A DNA stretch of 64,000 nucleotides from [Pseudopropionibacterium] massiliense (lineage in GTDB: Bacteria; Actinomycetota; Actinomycetes; Propionibacteriales; Propionibacteriaceae): NCBI RefSeq assembly GCF_900607225.1, contig NZ_LR027842.1, positions 284,812 to 348,811 on the forward strand. Direction: 5' to 3'. Each line of letters starts with the position of its first letter. Within the stretch, counting starts at the first letter, position 1. Positions 1-8,160 of the stretch are shown piece after piece. The translations under genes and the position numbers were made by a program. The notes under the pieces were generated by a model that saw only the letters and a list, made by a program, of their open reading frames with translations, made no database searches and had not been told where the DNA came from.

Positions 1-4
1 TTGG

Positions 5-1555
5 GTATTCCCCGCGAGAGCGGGGATGATCCGCCACAGCACCCGGCACAGTGTCATACCCATGTGTATTCCCCGCGAGAGCGGGGATGATCCGGACCTC
101 GAGGCCGCCGACCAGTCGGTGATCGAGTATTCCCCGCGAGAGCGGGGATGATCCAGCCGCGGAGCAGGCCGAGGAACACGCGGCGAAGTATTCCCCGCGA
201 GAGCGGGGATGATCCGCCGGCGCGGTTCCACTGGATACGCATGGCCTGGTATTCCCCGCGAGAGCGGGGATGATCCCCTCGGCTACGTGTCCAAGGACGG
301 CTTGTCGTGGTATTCCCCGCGAGAGCGGGGATGATCCCTTCGCGGATGACGAGGATGAGGCGTGGCCTCAGTATTCCCCGCGAGAGCGGGGATGATCCCA
401 CCCGGACGGAGAGCTGACACGAAAGGCCCTCGTATTCCCCGCGAGAGCGGGGATGATCCCCGCCCCAAGGTGCTGTTCGCGGACGCCGTGTCGTATTCCC
501 CGCGAGAGCGGGGATGATCCGGCGTGGACGTTTCGGAGCCAACAATAGGTCAAGTATTCCCCGCGAGAGCGGGGATGATCCCACCTCCTGACAAACAACA
601 GCAACAAGAACAAAGTATTCCCCGCGAGAGCGGGGATGATCCTTTGAGGATGAAACCATGATCTCTTCCGAAGGGGTATTCCCCGCGAGAGCGGGGATGA
701 TCCGATCCCGGAGATCGTGGAGCTGATCCAGTCCCAGTATTCCCCGCGAGAGCGGGGATGATCCGTGGTGCTGTCCGGTTTGGACGGGTCGAAGCTGGTA
801 TTCCCCGCGAGAGCGGGGATGATCCTGTCCCTCGGATCAATACCCACTCGTAACTCCTGTATTCCCCGCGAGAGCGGGGATGATCCCTGGGACACCGTGG
901 TGCAGTGGCTCAATGGGGTGTATTCCCCGCGAGAGCGGGGATGATCCCACCCCTGGCTCTGGCTCAGCCACCATGCCTCTGTATTCCCCGCGAGAGCGGG
1001 GATGATCCCTGCGCGGTTTTTCCGGGTAGCACCTACTCCCTGTATTCCCCGCGAGAGCGGGGATGATCCGGGCGACACCGGACCTGCGGGCCCTGCCGGT
1101 GAGTATTCCCCGCGAGAGCGGGGATGATCCGGAGATGAGATCGTAGGCCGTCATTCTGAGCCCGTATTCCCCGCGAGAGCGGGGATGATCCAGCGTATAT
1201 TCTTGTGCAGGAGGTTCTCTAATGGTATTCCCCGCGAGAGCGGGGATGATCCTTCTGCTGTATTCTGGGGGTATGGGTAAGACAAGTATTCCCCGCGAGA
1301 GCGGGGATGATCCCTCGTAAGTGGGTGTCGGAGGCATTGGGTAAGGGTATTCCCCGCGAGAGCGGGGATGATCCCGTCCAACCCTCGCGGACCGCAGACG
1401 CTCCGCAGTATTCCCCGCGAGAGCGGGGATGATCCTGCGTCCGACTCGATACGTCGGACGTGGACGCGGTATTCCCCGCGAGAGCGGGGATGATCCTCGC
1501 CACCCGGGCCCTCGAGCGCCTCCGCCAAGGTATTCCCCGCGAGAGCGGGGATGTC
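5..1555 (+). CRISPR. Type I-E CRISPR array, 26 repeats, trailer end
   Basis: A 28-base repeat starting GTATTCCCCGCGAG and ending GGGGATGATCC recurs with an exact 61-base period (starts 5, 66, 127 ... 1530), leaving 25 spacers of 33 bases with no length variation. The hairpin CCCCGC/GCGGGG and the GATCC end are typical of type I-E repeats. The final repeat at 1530-1555 has lost two bases near its 3' end, the usual mark of the leader-distal terminus, so transcription should run left to right with leader and cas genes off the left edge. Bases 1-4 are the end of another spacer, so the array continues leftward. Apparent ORFs across it are repeat translation artefacts. Spacer targets cannot be judged by eye. 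Confidence 0.97.
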
Positions 1556-1621
1556 CTCACAGTAGAATTCTGGGAAGGCCGCCATGTCCCGCATTCATCG
1601 CAAAAGGAGGACGACTCCTGT

Positions 1622-1700
1622 GAGGCTTATGTACAGACGGCGCACGGGCCAGTAAAATCCCTAGTCGGGAAATGTTTGAGAGCGGCTGTGAATAAGCCTC
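1622..1700. mobile_element. 79-bp MITE next to the CRISPR trailer
   Basis: The segment opens with GAGGCTTATGTACAG and closes with the inverted end CTGTGAATAAGCCTC. It has the same length as the element at 13230-13308 and shares interior sequence around CCAGTAAAATCCCTAGTC. No coding capacity. The flanks (TGT left, AAC right) show no target duplication, so it may be old or rearranged. It lies between the I-E array end and the truncated csb2-like gene, that is, at the junction of the two CRISPR systems. Confidence 0.7.
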
Positions 1701-1813
1701 AACGAGCGGTCAAACGGCGGTAAGGGTTGCGGGATTTATGATATCCGATATTGTTCTCTGTAAGTGCGGTCAGTCTGACAGAGACTGGCCGGTGGTTCTA
1801 AAAGGAGTGTCCG

Positions 1814-2626
1814 GTGTCCGGATCCCTCGTTATTCAGCCCACGACCGTTCGGTGGCGGCTGGAACCCACCGCCCCCTTCCGCTTCGAGGACGGCATTCTC
1901 GCCGCTCACGGGCTCCGGGGGCGCATCCTCGGCACCAAGAAGGAGAACACGGACCTGCGTGAGCAGGGCAGCGGGGTCGAGGCGCTGGCCGGGCACCACG
2001 ACTCCTTCGGTGACGGTCCCCAGCACCGGCATCCCCACTGGCTCTGGCTGCCGACATCGAATGCTGCCGGTGAGCAGACGCGGACGGGGCAGGTGGAGGA
2101 CCTGGTGCTGTGGGTGCCCGACGGGATACCCGCCGACACGCTCTCCCGGCTGGCCGGGGCGAGATACCTGCCGCGCTGGATCAACGCACCCAAGGAGTAT
2201 CGCTCCGGTGCCGAACTGCACCTGCAGCTGATGGGCCCCGTCGACGTGGTGATGCACGAATACGTCAGCTCCGAGGCCACGAGATGGGTTTCCGTGACCC
2301 CGTTCCTGACCGATCGTTTCCCCAAGCTGAACAAACCGCGGGAGGAGTTCGCGCAGAAACTCGTGGAGCGCGAACTTGGTTTCCGCTACCCCCAGGGCAC
2401 ACCGTCGGTGAGGGTGACACTGCGCGCCGACTGGGAGGACCGGGACGTGGTGAGGTTTCGCCGATACCGCTGGAGCGAATCGATGGCGCAACGTCGCCGG
2501 GGAATGCTGCTGCAACTGGACTTCGACGAACCCCTGCCGAAGGGCCCCCGGGGATGCCCGGAACCCCTGGTGCTCGGGTCCCTCTCGCACTTCGGTTTCG
2601 GATTGTTCCGGCCTGCGGAGCGATAG
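1814..2626 (+). CDS. csb2: Type I-G Csb2-like protein, C-terminal Cas6-like half only
   Basis: This 270-residue protein resembles the second half of Csb2 (the Cas5-Cas6 fusion of type I-G, formerly I-U). It has an H-rich 'HRHPHWLWLP' segment, a 'VEDLVLWVPDGI' segment, and the C-terminal glycine-rich 'GSLSHFGFGLF' loop characteristic of Cas6-like RAMP folds that cut pre-crRNA. Full Csb2 is usually about 450-550 residues; the Cas5-like half is absent. The GTG start at 1814 is backed by AAAGGAG at 1801-1807 and an in-frame TAA at 1799, so it reads as a stand-alone gene rather than a continuing frame. It ends two bases before cas4-cas1. Either a deletion product of a former cas3-cas8-cas7-csb2 operon or a retained processing enzyme. 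Family call fairly firm, function inferred. Confidence 0.72.
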   Translation: MSGSLVIQPTTVRWRLEPTAPFRFEDGILAAHGLRGRILGTKKENTDLREQGSGVEALAGHHDSFGDGPQHRHPHWLWLPTSNAAGEQTRTGQVEDLVLWVPDGIPADTLSRLAGARYLPRWINAPKEYRSGAELHLQLMGPVDVVMHEYVSSEATRWVSVTPFLTDRFPKLNKPREEFAQKLVERELGFRYPQGTPSVRVTLRADWEDRDVVRFRRYRWSESMAQRRRGMLLQLDFDEPLPKGPRGCPEPLVLGSLSHFGFGLFRPAER

Positions 2627-2628
2627 CC

Positions 2629-4293
2629 ATGTCTGTCCAGGGGGAGTACTCGGCGGGACCACAGCTGGTGCCCGCGAGAATGCTGAACGAACTGGTGTAC
2701 TGCCAGCGGCTGTTCCACCTCGAATGGGTGGACGGCCGCTGGGCACACAACGACGACACGATCCAGGGGGCGGTGGCCCACGACGCGACGGATCGCCGTT
2801 CCGGCCGGATGCCCGCGCCCGACGAGAAGGAGAAGCCGTTCACATCCATCCAGGTGGCGTTGTCGGATCCGGACCTCGGGGTGACGGCCGTCATCGACCG
2901 GGTGGATCACGAGGACGGGTCGTCGAGTCCCGTCGACATGAAGAAGGGTTCGGGACCCAGGGACGGCGGTATGTGGCCCGCCGACCGGGTGCAGGTCCTG
3001 ACCCAGGCGGTGCTGCTGCGGCATGCTGGATATTCGGTAAACCGCGCCGACATCTCCTATCTGGGATCGCACCACAGGGCTTCGATCGAGGTGGGGGAGG
3101 ACGCGGAGACGGAGGTGCGGGAGCTGGTGGCGCTGGCGCGGCAGGTGGCCGCGCAGGAACTCCCGCCCCCGCCGTTGCTGAACGATTCGCGCTGTCCCCG
3201 GTGTTCGCTGGCGCCGCTGTGCATGCCCGATGAGACGAACTATCTGCTCGAACGCTCCGGTGAACAACCGCGTCGGATCATCGTCAGGAATCCCGATGCC
3301 AGGCCCGTGTACGTGAACACGCAGGGCGCGTCGGTGAAGGTTTCCGGCGCTCGTCTGCTGGTGGCGGTCAAGGGTGAGACGGTGGCTGAGCGGCGACTTC
3401 TCGACGTCTCCCAGGTGTGCGTGGTGGGAAACGTACAGATCACCACCCAGGCACTCCGGGCATTGTGGCGCAGGGGTGTGGTGGTGATCTGGCTCAGCTA
3501 CGGGGGCTGGCTCGACGGGTGGTCGCAGGGCCCGATGAACGGTCATGTGACGCTCAGGCGACGTCAGGTGTTGGCGAGTGTCCACGGCCTGCGGTTCGCG
3601 CAGCAGATGATTCGGGGAAAGATCCACAATCAGCGTGTGTTGCTGCGTCGCAACGCGAAGGTCCCGCTGGACGCCTCGGTGTTGGAACAGCTCAAGGAAC
3701 TGGAGACGAAAACCGAGTCCGCCGCATCCTTGGAGACGCTGCTCGGGATCGAGGGCACGGCAGCGCGACTGTACTTCGGGCAGTTCCACAAACTGCTGTC
3801 CCCCCGACTCGAGGTGGCGGCCGAGTTTCAGGCGCACGGTAGGGCACGACGTTCGCCGCCCGATCCCGTCAACGCGGTGCTCGGGTTCTGCTACAGCTTG
3901 TTGACGAAGGACCTGGTGGCGGTGCTGACCGGGGTGGGGCTGGATCCCTTCCTCGGGGTACTCCACCAGCCCCGCTACGGCAGGCCGGCTCTCGCTCTCG
4001 ACCTGGCCGAGGAGTTCCGTGCCCTCGTGGCGGAGTCCGTCGCGTTGCAGTGCCTCAACAATGGTGAAGTCAACGAGAAGAGTTTCATGCGGGGACATCT
4101 CGGGGTGGCCCTGACCACCGATGGGCGACGTGCCGTCATCCAGGCGCACGAACGCCGCCTCGACGCGGAGCTGAAACACCCGTTGTTCGGATATCAGGTG
4201 TCCTATCGGAGGGTGCTGGATCTTCAGGCACGGGTGCTGGCGGCTTCCTTCACGGGCGAGCTGGATTCCTATACCCCTTTGATGACGAGGTGA
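2629..4293 (+). CDS. cas4-cas1: Cas4-Cas1 fusion, CRISPR adaptation
   Basis: A 554-residue fusion. The N-terminal Cas4 nuclease part (about 1-205) has Cys25 in 'LVYCQRLF' and Cys189, Cys192 and Cys198, matching the four-cysteine iron-sulfur set, and RecB-type residues around Asp90 and 'DMKKG' (103-107). The Cas1 part (about 220-554) has the usual integrase order, with 'LLGIEGTAARLYF' giving the first catalytic Glu and 'GVLHQPRYGRPALALDLAEEFR' giving the His and the acidic residue. Cas4 selects and trims PAM-containing pre-spacers and Cas1, with Cas2, integrates them. This fusion is typical of type I-G. ATG chosen at 2629, three bases after the csb2-like stop; all key residues look intact. It is followed by cas2 after three bases. 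Confidence 0.95.
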   Translation: MSVQGEYSAGPQLVPARMLNELVYCQRLFHLEWVDGRWAHNDDTIQGAVAHDATDRRSGRMPAPDEKEKPFTSIQVALSDPDLGVTAVIDRVDHEDGSSSPVDMKKGSGPRDGGMWPADRVQVLTQAVLLRHAGYSVNRADISYLGSHHRASIEVGEDAETEVRELVALARQVAAQELPPPPLLNDSRCPRCSLAPLCMPDETNYLLERSGEQPRRIIVRNPDARPVYVNTQGASVKVSGARLLVAVKGETVAERRLLDVSQVCVVGNVQITTQALRALWRRGVVVIWLSYGGWLDGWSQGPMNGHVTLRRRQVLASVHGLRFAQQMIRGKIHNQRVLLRRNAKVPLDASVLEQLKELETKTESAASLETLLGIEGTAARLYFGQFHKLLSPRLEVAAEFQAHGRARRSPPDPVNAVLGFCYSLLTKDLVAVLTGVGLDPFLGVLHQPRYGRPALALDLAEEFRALVAESVALQCLNNGEVNEKSFMRGHLGVALTTDGRRAVIQAHERRLDAELKHPLFGYQVSYRRVLDLQARVLAASFTGELDSYTPLMTR

Positions 4294-4296
4294 CCC

Positions 4297-4581
4297 ATGG
4301 CTCGACGAAGATATCTCATCTCCTATGACATATCGGATCCCAAACGGTTGCGAGCCACCTTCAAGCTCATGAAGGGCTACGGGAAGTGGCTTCAGTACTC
4401 GGTGTTCGTGTGTGACCTGAGCAAGGCTGAACTCGCGCTGTGGGAACGGGACATCCGCGATGTGATCGCGCTCGCCTATGATTCGGTGGTAGTGATCGAC
4501 CTCGGTGCCCCGCAAGACGCCGACATCCGTATGCTTGGGGTGCCGCGTAAGCTGCCCGACGAGGGGCCCGTGGTGGTGTGA
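4297..4581 (+). CDS. cas2: CRISPR-associated endoribonuclease Cas2
   Basis: A 94-residue protein starting 'MARRRYLISYDISDP', the ferredoxin-like Cas2 fold with the conserved Asp of 'YDISD' and an 'YSVFVCDLS' second strand. Cas2 dimers bridge two Cas1 dimers during spacer integration. It lies three bases downstream of cas4-cas1 and is certainly co-transcribed. The normal length and motifs suggest that the adaptation module is still functional even though no effector genes (cas3, cas8, cas7) are visible nearby. The 36-base repeats at 4754-4858 lie immediately downstream, the normal position for the array of a type I-G operon. Confidence 0.95.
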   Translation: MARRRYLISYDISDPKRLRATFKLMKGYGKWLQYSVFVCDLSKAELALWERDIRDVIALAYDSVVVIDLGAPQDADIRMLGVPRKLPDEGPVVV

Positions 4582-4753
4582 GCCGCTGCGAGACCTCCGG
4601 TCGTGTCGTCTCCCCCGGGGAGCGCTCGCAGGGGTTTGACTAGGTGTTTTACCCCCTGACAACTCAACAGGGTGTTGTTGCGGAGCCCCGCGAGACGGAG
4701 CGCTCGCAGAGGCTGGTAAAGTTCCTTATCAGGACCGCCTTCCGAGGCGAGCC

Positions 4754-4858
4754 ATTGTTCCGGTCTTCCAGACCGGACTTCATTGAGACTCGTCAAATGC
4801 GGATTCAAAGTACATTCCTGCAATTGTTCCGGTCTTCCAGACCGGACTTCATTGAGAC
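4754..4858 (+). CRISPR. Mini-array: two 36-base repeats and one spacer
   Basis: Two identical 36-base repeats at 4754-4789 and 4823-4858 begin ATTGTTCCGG, contain the hairpin CCGGTCT/AGACCGG, and end CATTGAGAC. They are separated by a single 33-base spacer. The sequence is unrelated to the I-E repeat upstream. The position just after cas2 argues that this is the array of the type I-G adaptation genes. No third copy is visible; a MITE end begins at 4897. It could be a collapsed array or a nascent one. Confidence 0.8.
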
Positions 4859-4896
4859 ACGTAATTCGGTAGTGAAATACGCCATTACTACTCATT

Positions 4897-5062
4897 GAGG
4901 CTTATTCACGGGATGCGAGATGGGCCGACTTGTCCCCACTTCAGCGGTTTGCTGGCCTTACCAATGTTTTGCTGGGCTTGTTCACGTTTGCCTGCGCTGT
5001 GAAGCCAGCAAACGTGAACAAGCCCAGCAAAACAGGATTAGAGCCAGCAAAACAGCGATAAG
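4897..5062. mobile_element. MITE remnant carrying a long perfect palindrome
   Basis: It opens with GAGGCTTATTCACGG, the same terminal sequence as the MITEs elsewhere in the window, but no matching inverted end is present before the next element at 5063. Inside is a perfect 26-base inverted repeat (arms 4966-4991 and 5008-5033, 16-base loop), and the flanking GCTGGC/GCCAGC motifs extend the symmetry further. The palindrome's GCTTGTTCAC core resembles the MITE end itself, so it may be a degenerate fold-back version. No coding capacity seen. Confidence 0.55.
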
Positions 5063-5209
5063 GATGCTTATTCACAGGCGGTGCGCCGGCTAACGCAATC
5101 CTCTGGTGGTCGTGTCCTGGGAATTGTGGTGGGCTCTGGTGGTTTCGACTCGGATTGCTCCTTCGTCGCGGTCCGGCTCAATCAGCTTCGGGGGTTGTGA
5201 ATAATCCTC
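5063..5209. mobile_element. 147-bp MITE containing a REP-like repeat
   Basis: It begins GATGCTTATTCACAG and ends TTGTGAATAATCCTC, imperfect inverted ends of the same family. The interior is the reverse complement of the 147-base element at 54863-55009, including the CTCTGGTGGT motifs and the dispersed repeat GTTTCGACTCGG...CAGCTTCG. Equal length and shared interior at two distant loci indicate a mobile, non-autonomous unit. No target-site duplication is evident here. Confidence 0.7.
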
Positions 5210-5435
5210 TATGAGCCGGATTCCATGGGGGTGTGCGCGACCTTGGTGGGGTCGGCGGGTCGCGTCAGCTTCTGGATCGCAAGGGCTTTCTCACAGGTCG
5301 CACTCCGGCCGGCGAAACCCCGGCTGGAGCGTGCTCTGGGAATGGCTGTGAACAAGTCTGTTTACTGATCGGAGCTGCCCGTGAACGAGCTTGGAATTTC
5401 TTTCGGCAGGGTGCGTCCTGCCGCTTCCACAATCT
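5210..5435. other. Gene-free stretch after the MITE
   Basis: No credible gene. CTGTGAACAAGTCTG near 5346-5360 looks like a further decayed MITE end. A short GC-rich stem around 5305-5335 (CTCCGGCCGG / CCGGCTGGAG) could be the terminator of the leftward exporter gene whose stop is at 5436. Confidence 0.4.
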
Positions 5436-6446
5436 CTACGCGTGCAGGTGCTCCTTGTGTTTTTCCGCGACCTTTTCCGACTCCAGCTGAAGAGTGCAGT
5501 GTTCGATGCTGATTCCGTGATGCGTGATCAGGCATTCCTGGATTTCGGCGAGGATCTCCTGCGAGTGCCCGTCGGTGAAGCATTCGTTGGCAAGGACCAC
5601 GTGGGCCGTCAGGACCGGAAGCTCTGTGGAGACGACGGAGGCGTGGAGGTCGTGGACCTCCTTGACGTGGGGCTTTTCCATCAGGTGTTGCCTCACCTTG
5701 CTCAGATCCAGCTCGGTGGGAGTGGCCTCCAGCAGGATTGATCCCGATTCCCGCAGCAGTTTCAAGGCGCGCGGCACGATCAGAGCGGCCACGAGAAGAC
5801 CAGCGACGGTATCGGCGCGGGTCCACCCCGTCAGGGCGATCACCACCGCGGAGACGATCACCGCCACCGACCCGAGGGCGTCATTCAACACCTCCAGGAA
5901 GGCGGCCCGCATGTTCAGGTTGCTGTCCTTGCCGCCCAGCAGCACCAGCAGCGACGCCACGTTGCCCAGCAGGCCGACCACACCGATGACGGCCACGCCG
6001 CCCGCCTCCACCTCCGGGGGAGAGAACAGGCGAAGCACACCCTCGTAGATGGCGTACCCTCCGACGCACAGCAGGATCGCGGACTGCGCCCCGGCGGACA
6101 GCACCTCCGCGCGCTGCCAACCCCAGGTGTGACGCTCCGAGGGGGGACGTTTCATCAACGTCGCCGCGATGAGCGCCACCACCAGGCCGAGGGAATCGGT
6201 CAGCATGTGTCCGGCATCGACGAGCAGCGCCAGGCTGTCCGTCACGATCGCGCCGATCACCTCGGCGGCGAAGATCAAGCCGGTGATGCCCAGCGCGATC
6301 CCCAGGCGGGTCCGGTTCGTCGAGCCGTGCGCGTGATTGTGACTGTGGCCATGCCCGTGCCCGTGGCCGTGCCCGTGATGATCGTGGCCGTGGGACTCGT
6401 CGTGGTGCTCGTGTTCGTGGGTGTCGTGGTCGTGGTGTTCGCTCAT
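5436..6446 (-). CDS. Cation diffusion facilitator, Zn/Cd exporter (CzcD-type)
   Basis: A 336-residue CDF protein. It opens with about 40 residues dominated by His, Asp and Gly (HGHGHGHGH), a cytosolic metal-binding tail. Six membrane spans follow; the second carries the zinc-site motif 'HMLTD' (in DAGHMLTDSLG) and the fifth carries 'EVLNDALGS', where the usual His is replaced by Glu or Asn, so metal preference may differ from classic CzcD. The C-terminal ferredoxin-like cytosolic domain ends 'HHGISIEHCTLQLE'. The ATG overlaps the stop of the upstream ArsR gene (ATGA), so it is translationally coupled and probably derepressed by metal. Exports Zn(II), Cd(II) or a related divalent ion in exchange for protons. 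Confidence 0.93.
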   Translation of the reverse strand: MSEHHDHDTHEHEHHDESHGHDHHGHGHGHGHGHSHNHAHGSTNRTRLGIALGITGLIFAAEVIGAIVTDSLALLVDAGHMLTDSLGLVVALIAATLMKRPPSERHTWGWQRAEVLSAGAQSAILLCVGGYAIYEGVLRLFSPPEVEAGGVAVIGVVGLLGNVASLLVLLGGKDSNLNMRAAFLEVLNDALGSVAVIVSAVVIALTGWTRADTVAGLLVAALIVPRALKLLRESGSILLEATPTELDLSKVRQHLMEKPHVKEVHDLHASVVSTELPVLTAHVVLANECFTDGHSQEILAEIQECLITHHGISIEHCTLQLESEKVAEKHKEHLHA

Positions 6447-6787
6447 GGTGCTTCGACTTCCGGTTCGCAGATGACTGGGACCTCGCCGGTTGCGACCAGG
6501 AGGTCATCGGCGGCGGCTAGGAGATTCGTCGTCAGTTCTGGTTCGGCCAGTGAATAGAAAGTGGCGCGGCCCCTCACCCGTGCGGTCAGCAGTCCGCTGT
6601 CCCGCAATCCCCGGACGTGGGCCGACACCGTGGACTGCGCCAGCCCCAGGTGCCCGACGAGGTCGGCCACCCGGTGCTCCGACAGCATCAGGTGCTTGAC
6701 GATGGCCAGCCTGTTCGGGTCAGCGAGGGACCGGAACAGCGTCGCTGCCATCTCGGTGTCGGAAGTTTCCGTCTCTTTCATCGTCAT
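6443..6787 (-). CDS. ArsR/SmtB-family metal-responsive repressor
   Basis: A 114-residue winged-helix repressor: 'LFRSLADPNRLAIVKHL' (helix 1-2 region), the recognition helix region 'LGLAQSTVSAHVRGLRDSGLL', and the wing 'VRGRATFYSLA'. No ELCVCDL-type alpha3 cysteine pair is seen; the C-terminus holds 'VPVICEPEVEAP', so sensing is probably by an alpha5-type or other site. The start is placed at 6787 (MTMKETET); a longer upstream frame would run into the divergent promoter region. The start region contains the inverted repeat CATCGTC/GACGATG, a possible autoregulatory operator. It overlaps the CDF exporter by four bases. Confidence 0.9.
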   Translation of the reverse strand: MTMKETETSDTEMAATLFRSLADPNRLAIVKHLMLSEHRVADLVGHLGLAQSTVSAHVRGLRDSGLLTARVRGRATFYSLAEPELTTNLLAAADDLLVATGEVPVICEPEVEAP

Positions 6788-6894
6788 GAGACGATGATAA
6801 CGGTTTGCGACGATGATGCCAAGGGGTTTTGGCGACGAAATCCGCCGTGTACTCTCCGATGGGTAAGCCACACCTTGGTCGGACGGAGAACGGC

Positions 6895-7659
6895 ATGGCA
6901 CACCCTTGGGAGATCTACGACGCCCTGATCGACGCGATCCCGGAGGAGGTGACCCTGACCACGGTGAACGTCGGCGCCCAGTGGACCCGGGTCATCAACT
7001 CGGCCGATGGCATCGGCATGGCGTGGACCATGAACGTCAAGACCCGCCCCGACACCTTCCCGGGGGTCACCCTCGACGGCATCCCGCTGCGCGAGGCGGC
7101 AGGCCTGATCCGCAGCTGGAACCTGGCGGAGGCATCCATCGGGCAGGCCGCCATCAACTCCTGGCACAGCCGCCCGGAAACTGCGGAGGCGAACGGTTTC
7201 GTCCCCACCGGGCAGGGCATCAACTGGGGCATGGTCTTCGACCCCTACGCCACCGACGTCGCGGGCAAGAGGGTCGCGGTGGTCGGGCACTTCCCCTTCG
7301 CGCAGAAGGCCCTCGAAGCTGCGGGGGACTACATCTGCCTGGAGCGCAACCCGCAGCCCGGCGACTACCCCGATTCCGCCTGCGAATACCTCCTGCCCGA
7401 ATGCGACTACGTGTTCATCTCCGGTTCCGCCTTCGTCAACAAGACCGCGCCGCGCCTGATCGAACTGTCGCGCGACGCCCACACCGTGCTGGTCGGCCCA
7501 TCGGTTCCGCTCAACCCGGTGCTGTTCGACCACGGCGTCGACACCATCACCGGGTTCGTCTCCCCAAATCCGCAGCAGCTCGACCGCGCACTGGCCGGCG
7601 TCAACATGAAGGGCATGTTCGCCGCCGGGTACCGTGTCCACCAGCATCGCCCCGCCTGA
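6895..7659 (+). CDS. DUF4213/DUF364 (putative heavy-metal chelation) protein
   Basis: A 254-residue protein with an N-terminal enolase-like DUF4213 part ('VNVGAQWTRVINSADGIGMAWTM') and a C-terminal Rossmann-like DUF364 part ('VAGKRVAVVGHFPFAQKAL', 'DYVFISGSAFVNKTAPRLIELS', 'LVGPSVPLNPVLFDHGVDTITG'). The family is linked to metal or metal-chelate handling, but the reaction is not established. ATG at 6895 is preceded by GGAG. It is divergent from the arsR-CDF pair and 16 bases upstream of a cupin, so all four may serve one metal-stress response; that link is inferred from position. Cytosolic, no signal peptide. Confidence 0.85.
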   Translation: MAHPWEIYDALIDAIPEEVTLTTVNVGAQWTRVINSADGIGMAWTMNVKTRPDTFPGVTLDGIPLREAAGLIRSWNLAEASIGQAAINSWHSRPETAEANGFVPTGQGINWGMVFDPYATDVAGKRVAVVGHFPFAQKALEAAGDYICLERNPQPGDYPDSACEYLLPECDYVFISGSAFVNKTAPRLIELSRDAHTVLVGPSVPLNPVLFDHGVDTITGFVSPNPQQLDRALAGVNMKGMFAAGYRVHQHRPA

Positions 7660-7675
7660 TCAGCAAGGAGATCCC

Positions 7676-8092
7676 ATGGCCGAACAGAACCAGGTTCCCG
7701 TCAACACCCCCGACGTCTTCGGCGCCCCGGAGGTGGCGGGCAGCGGCGGGACGATGACCGTGATCGACTCCGTCGCATCCGCCCCGCACACCGATCCGTC
7801 GCGCCCACGCCCCGGCGTGCGCAGGCAACTCCAAGGTGACGGGGCCAACGTCATCCTCATGAACTTCGCGCCGGGCCAGTGCCTCGACGACCACAAAGCG
7901 GCACACCCCATCCTGGTGCAGTGCACACAGGGCAGGCTGCTGTTCACCTGCGGCGACGACGTGGTGGAGATGGGGCCGGGGATCGTGCTGCACCTGACCA
8001 GTCACCTCACGCACCGCGTCGACTGCCCCGCCGACGCCCCCGAGAAAAACGTCCTGATCCTGACCATGCTGACGGGGGAACGCCACCAGTGA
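7676..8092 (+). CDS. Small cupin-domain protein
   Basis: A 138-residue single-domain cupin. The core 'LMNFAPGQCLDDHKAAHPILVQCTQGRLLFTCGDDVVEMGPGIVLHLTSHLTHRVDCP' shows the two cupin motifs with candidate metal ligands in 'DDHKAAH' and a His near 'HLTHRV'. No reaction can be assigned; small stand-alone cupins include metal-dependent oxygenases, isomerases and regulators. ATG at 7676 with AAGGAG ten bases upstream. It follows the DUF364 gene by 16 bases and is probably co-transcribed with it. Confidence 0.85.
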   Translation: MAEQNQVPVNTPDVFGAPEVAGSGGTMTVIDSVASAPHTDPSRPRPGVRRQLQGDGANVILMNFAPGQCLDDHKAAHPILVQCTQGRLLFTCGDDVVEMGPGIVLHLTSHLTHRVDCPADAPEKNVLILTMLTGERHQ

Positions 8093-8160
8093 CCACAGCT
8101 GTCTGCCCCGGATTTTCCAAAGGAGAAATGAGCGTCGCCCCCGTTGACTAAAGTTCATGC

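Noticed and set aside
54-1623. Several long minus-strand ORFs and short plus-strand ORFs across the first 1.6 kb, rich in 'DHPRSRGEY' or 'IIPALAGNT'
   Set aside because: They are translations of the CRISPR repeats; the 61-base period produces repeating peptides in every frame.
2386-4662. A 758-residue minus-strand ORF
   Set aside because: It lies antisense to csb2-like, cas4-cas1 and cas2, has the low-complexity His/Arg/Pro composition of antisense GC-rich reading, and matches no family.
6840-6895. An IdeR/DtxR-type iron box upstream of the DUF364 gene (GGTAAGCCACACCTT)
   Set aside because: Only a weak half-match to the iron-box consensus; not strong enough to list as an operator.
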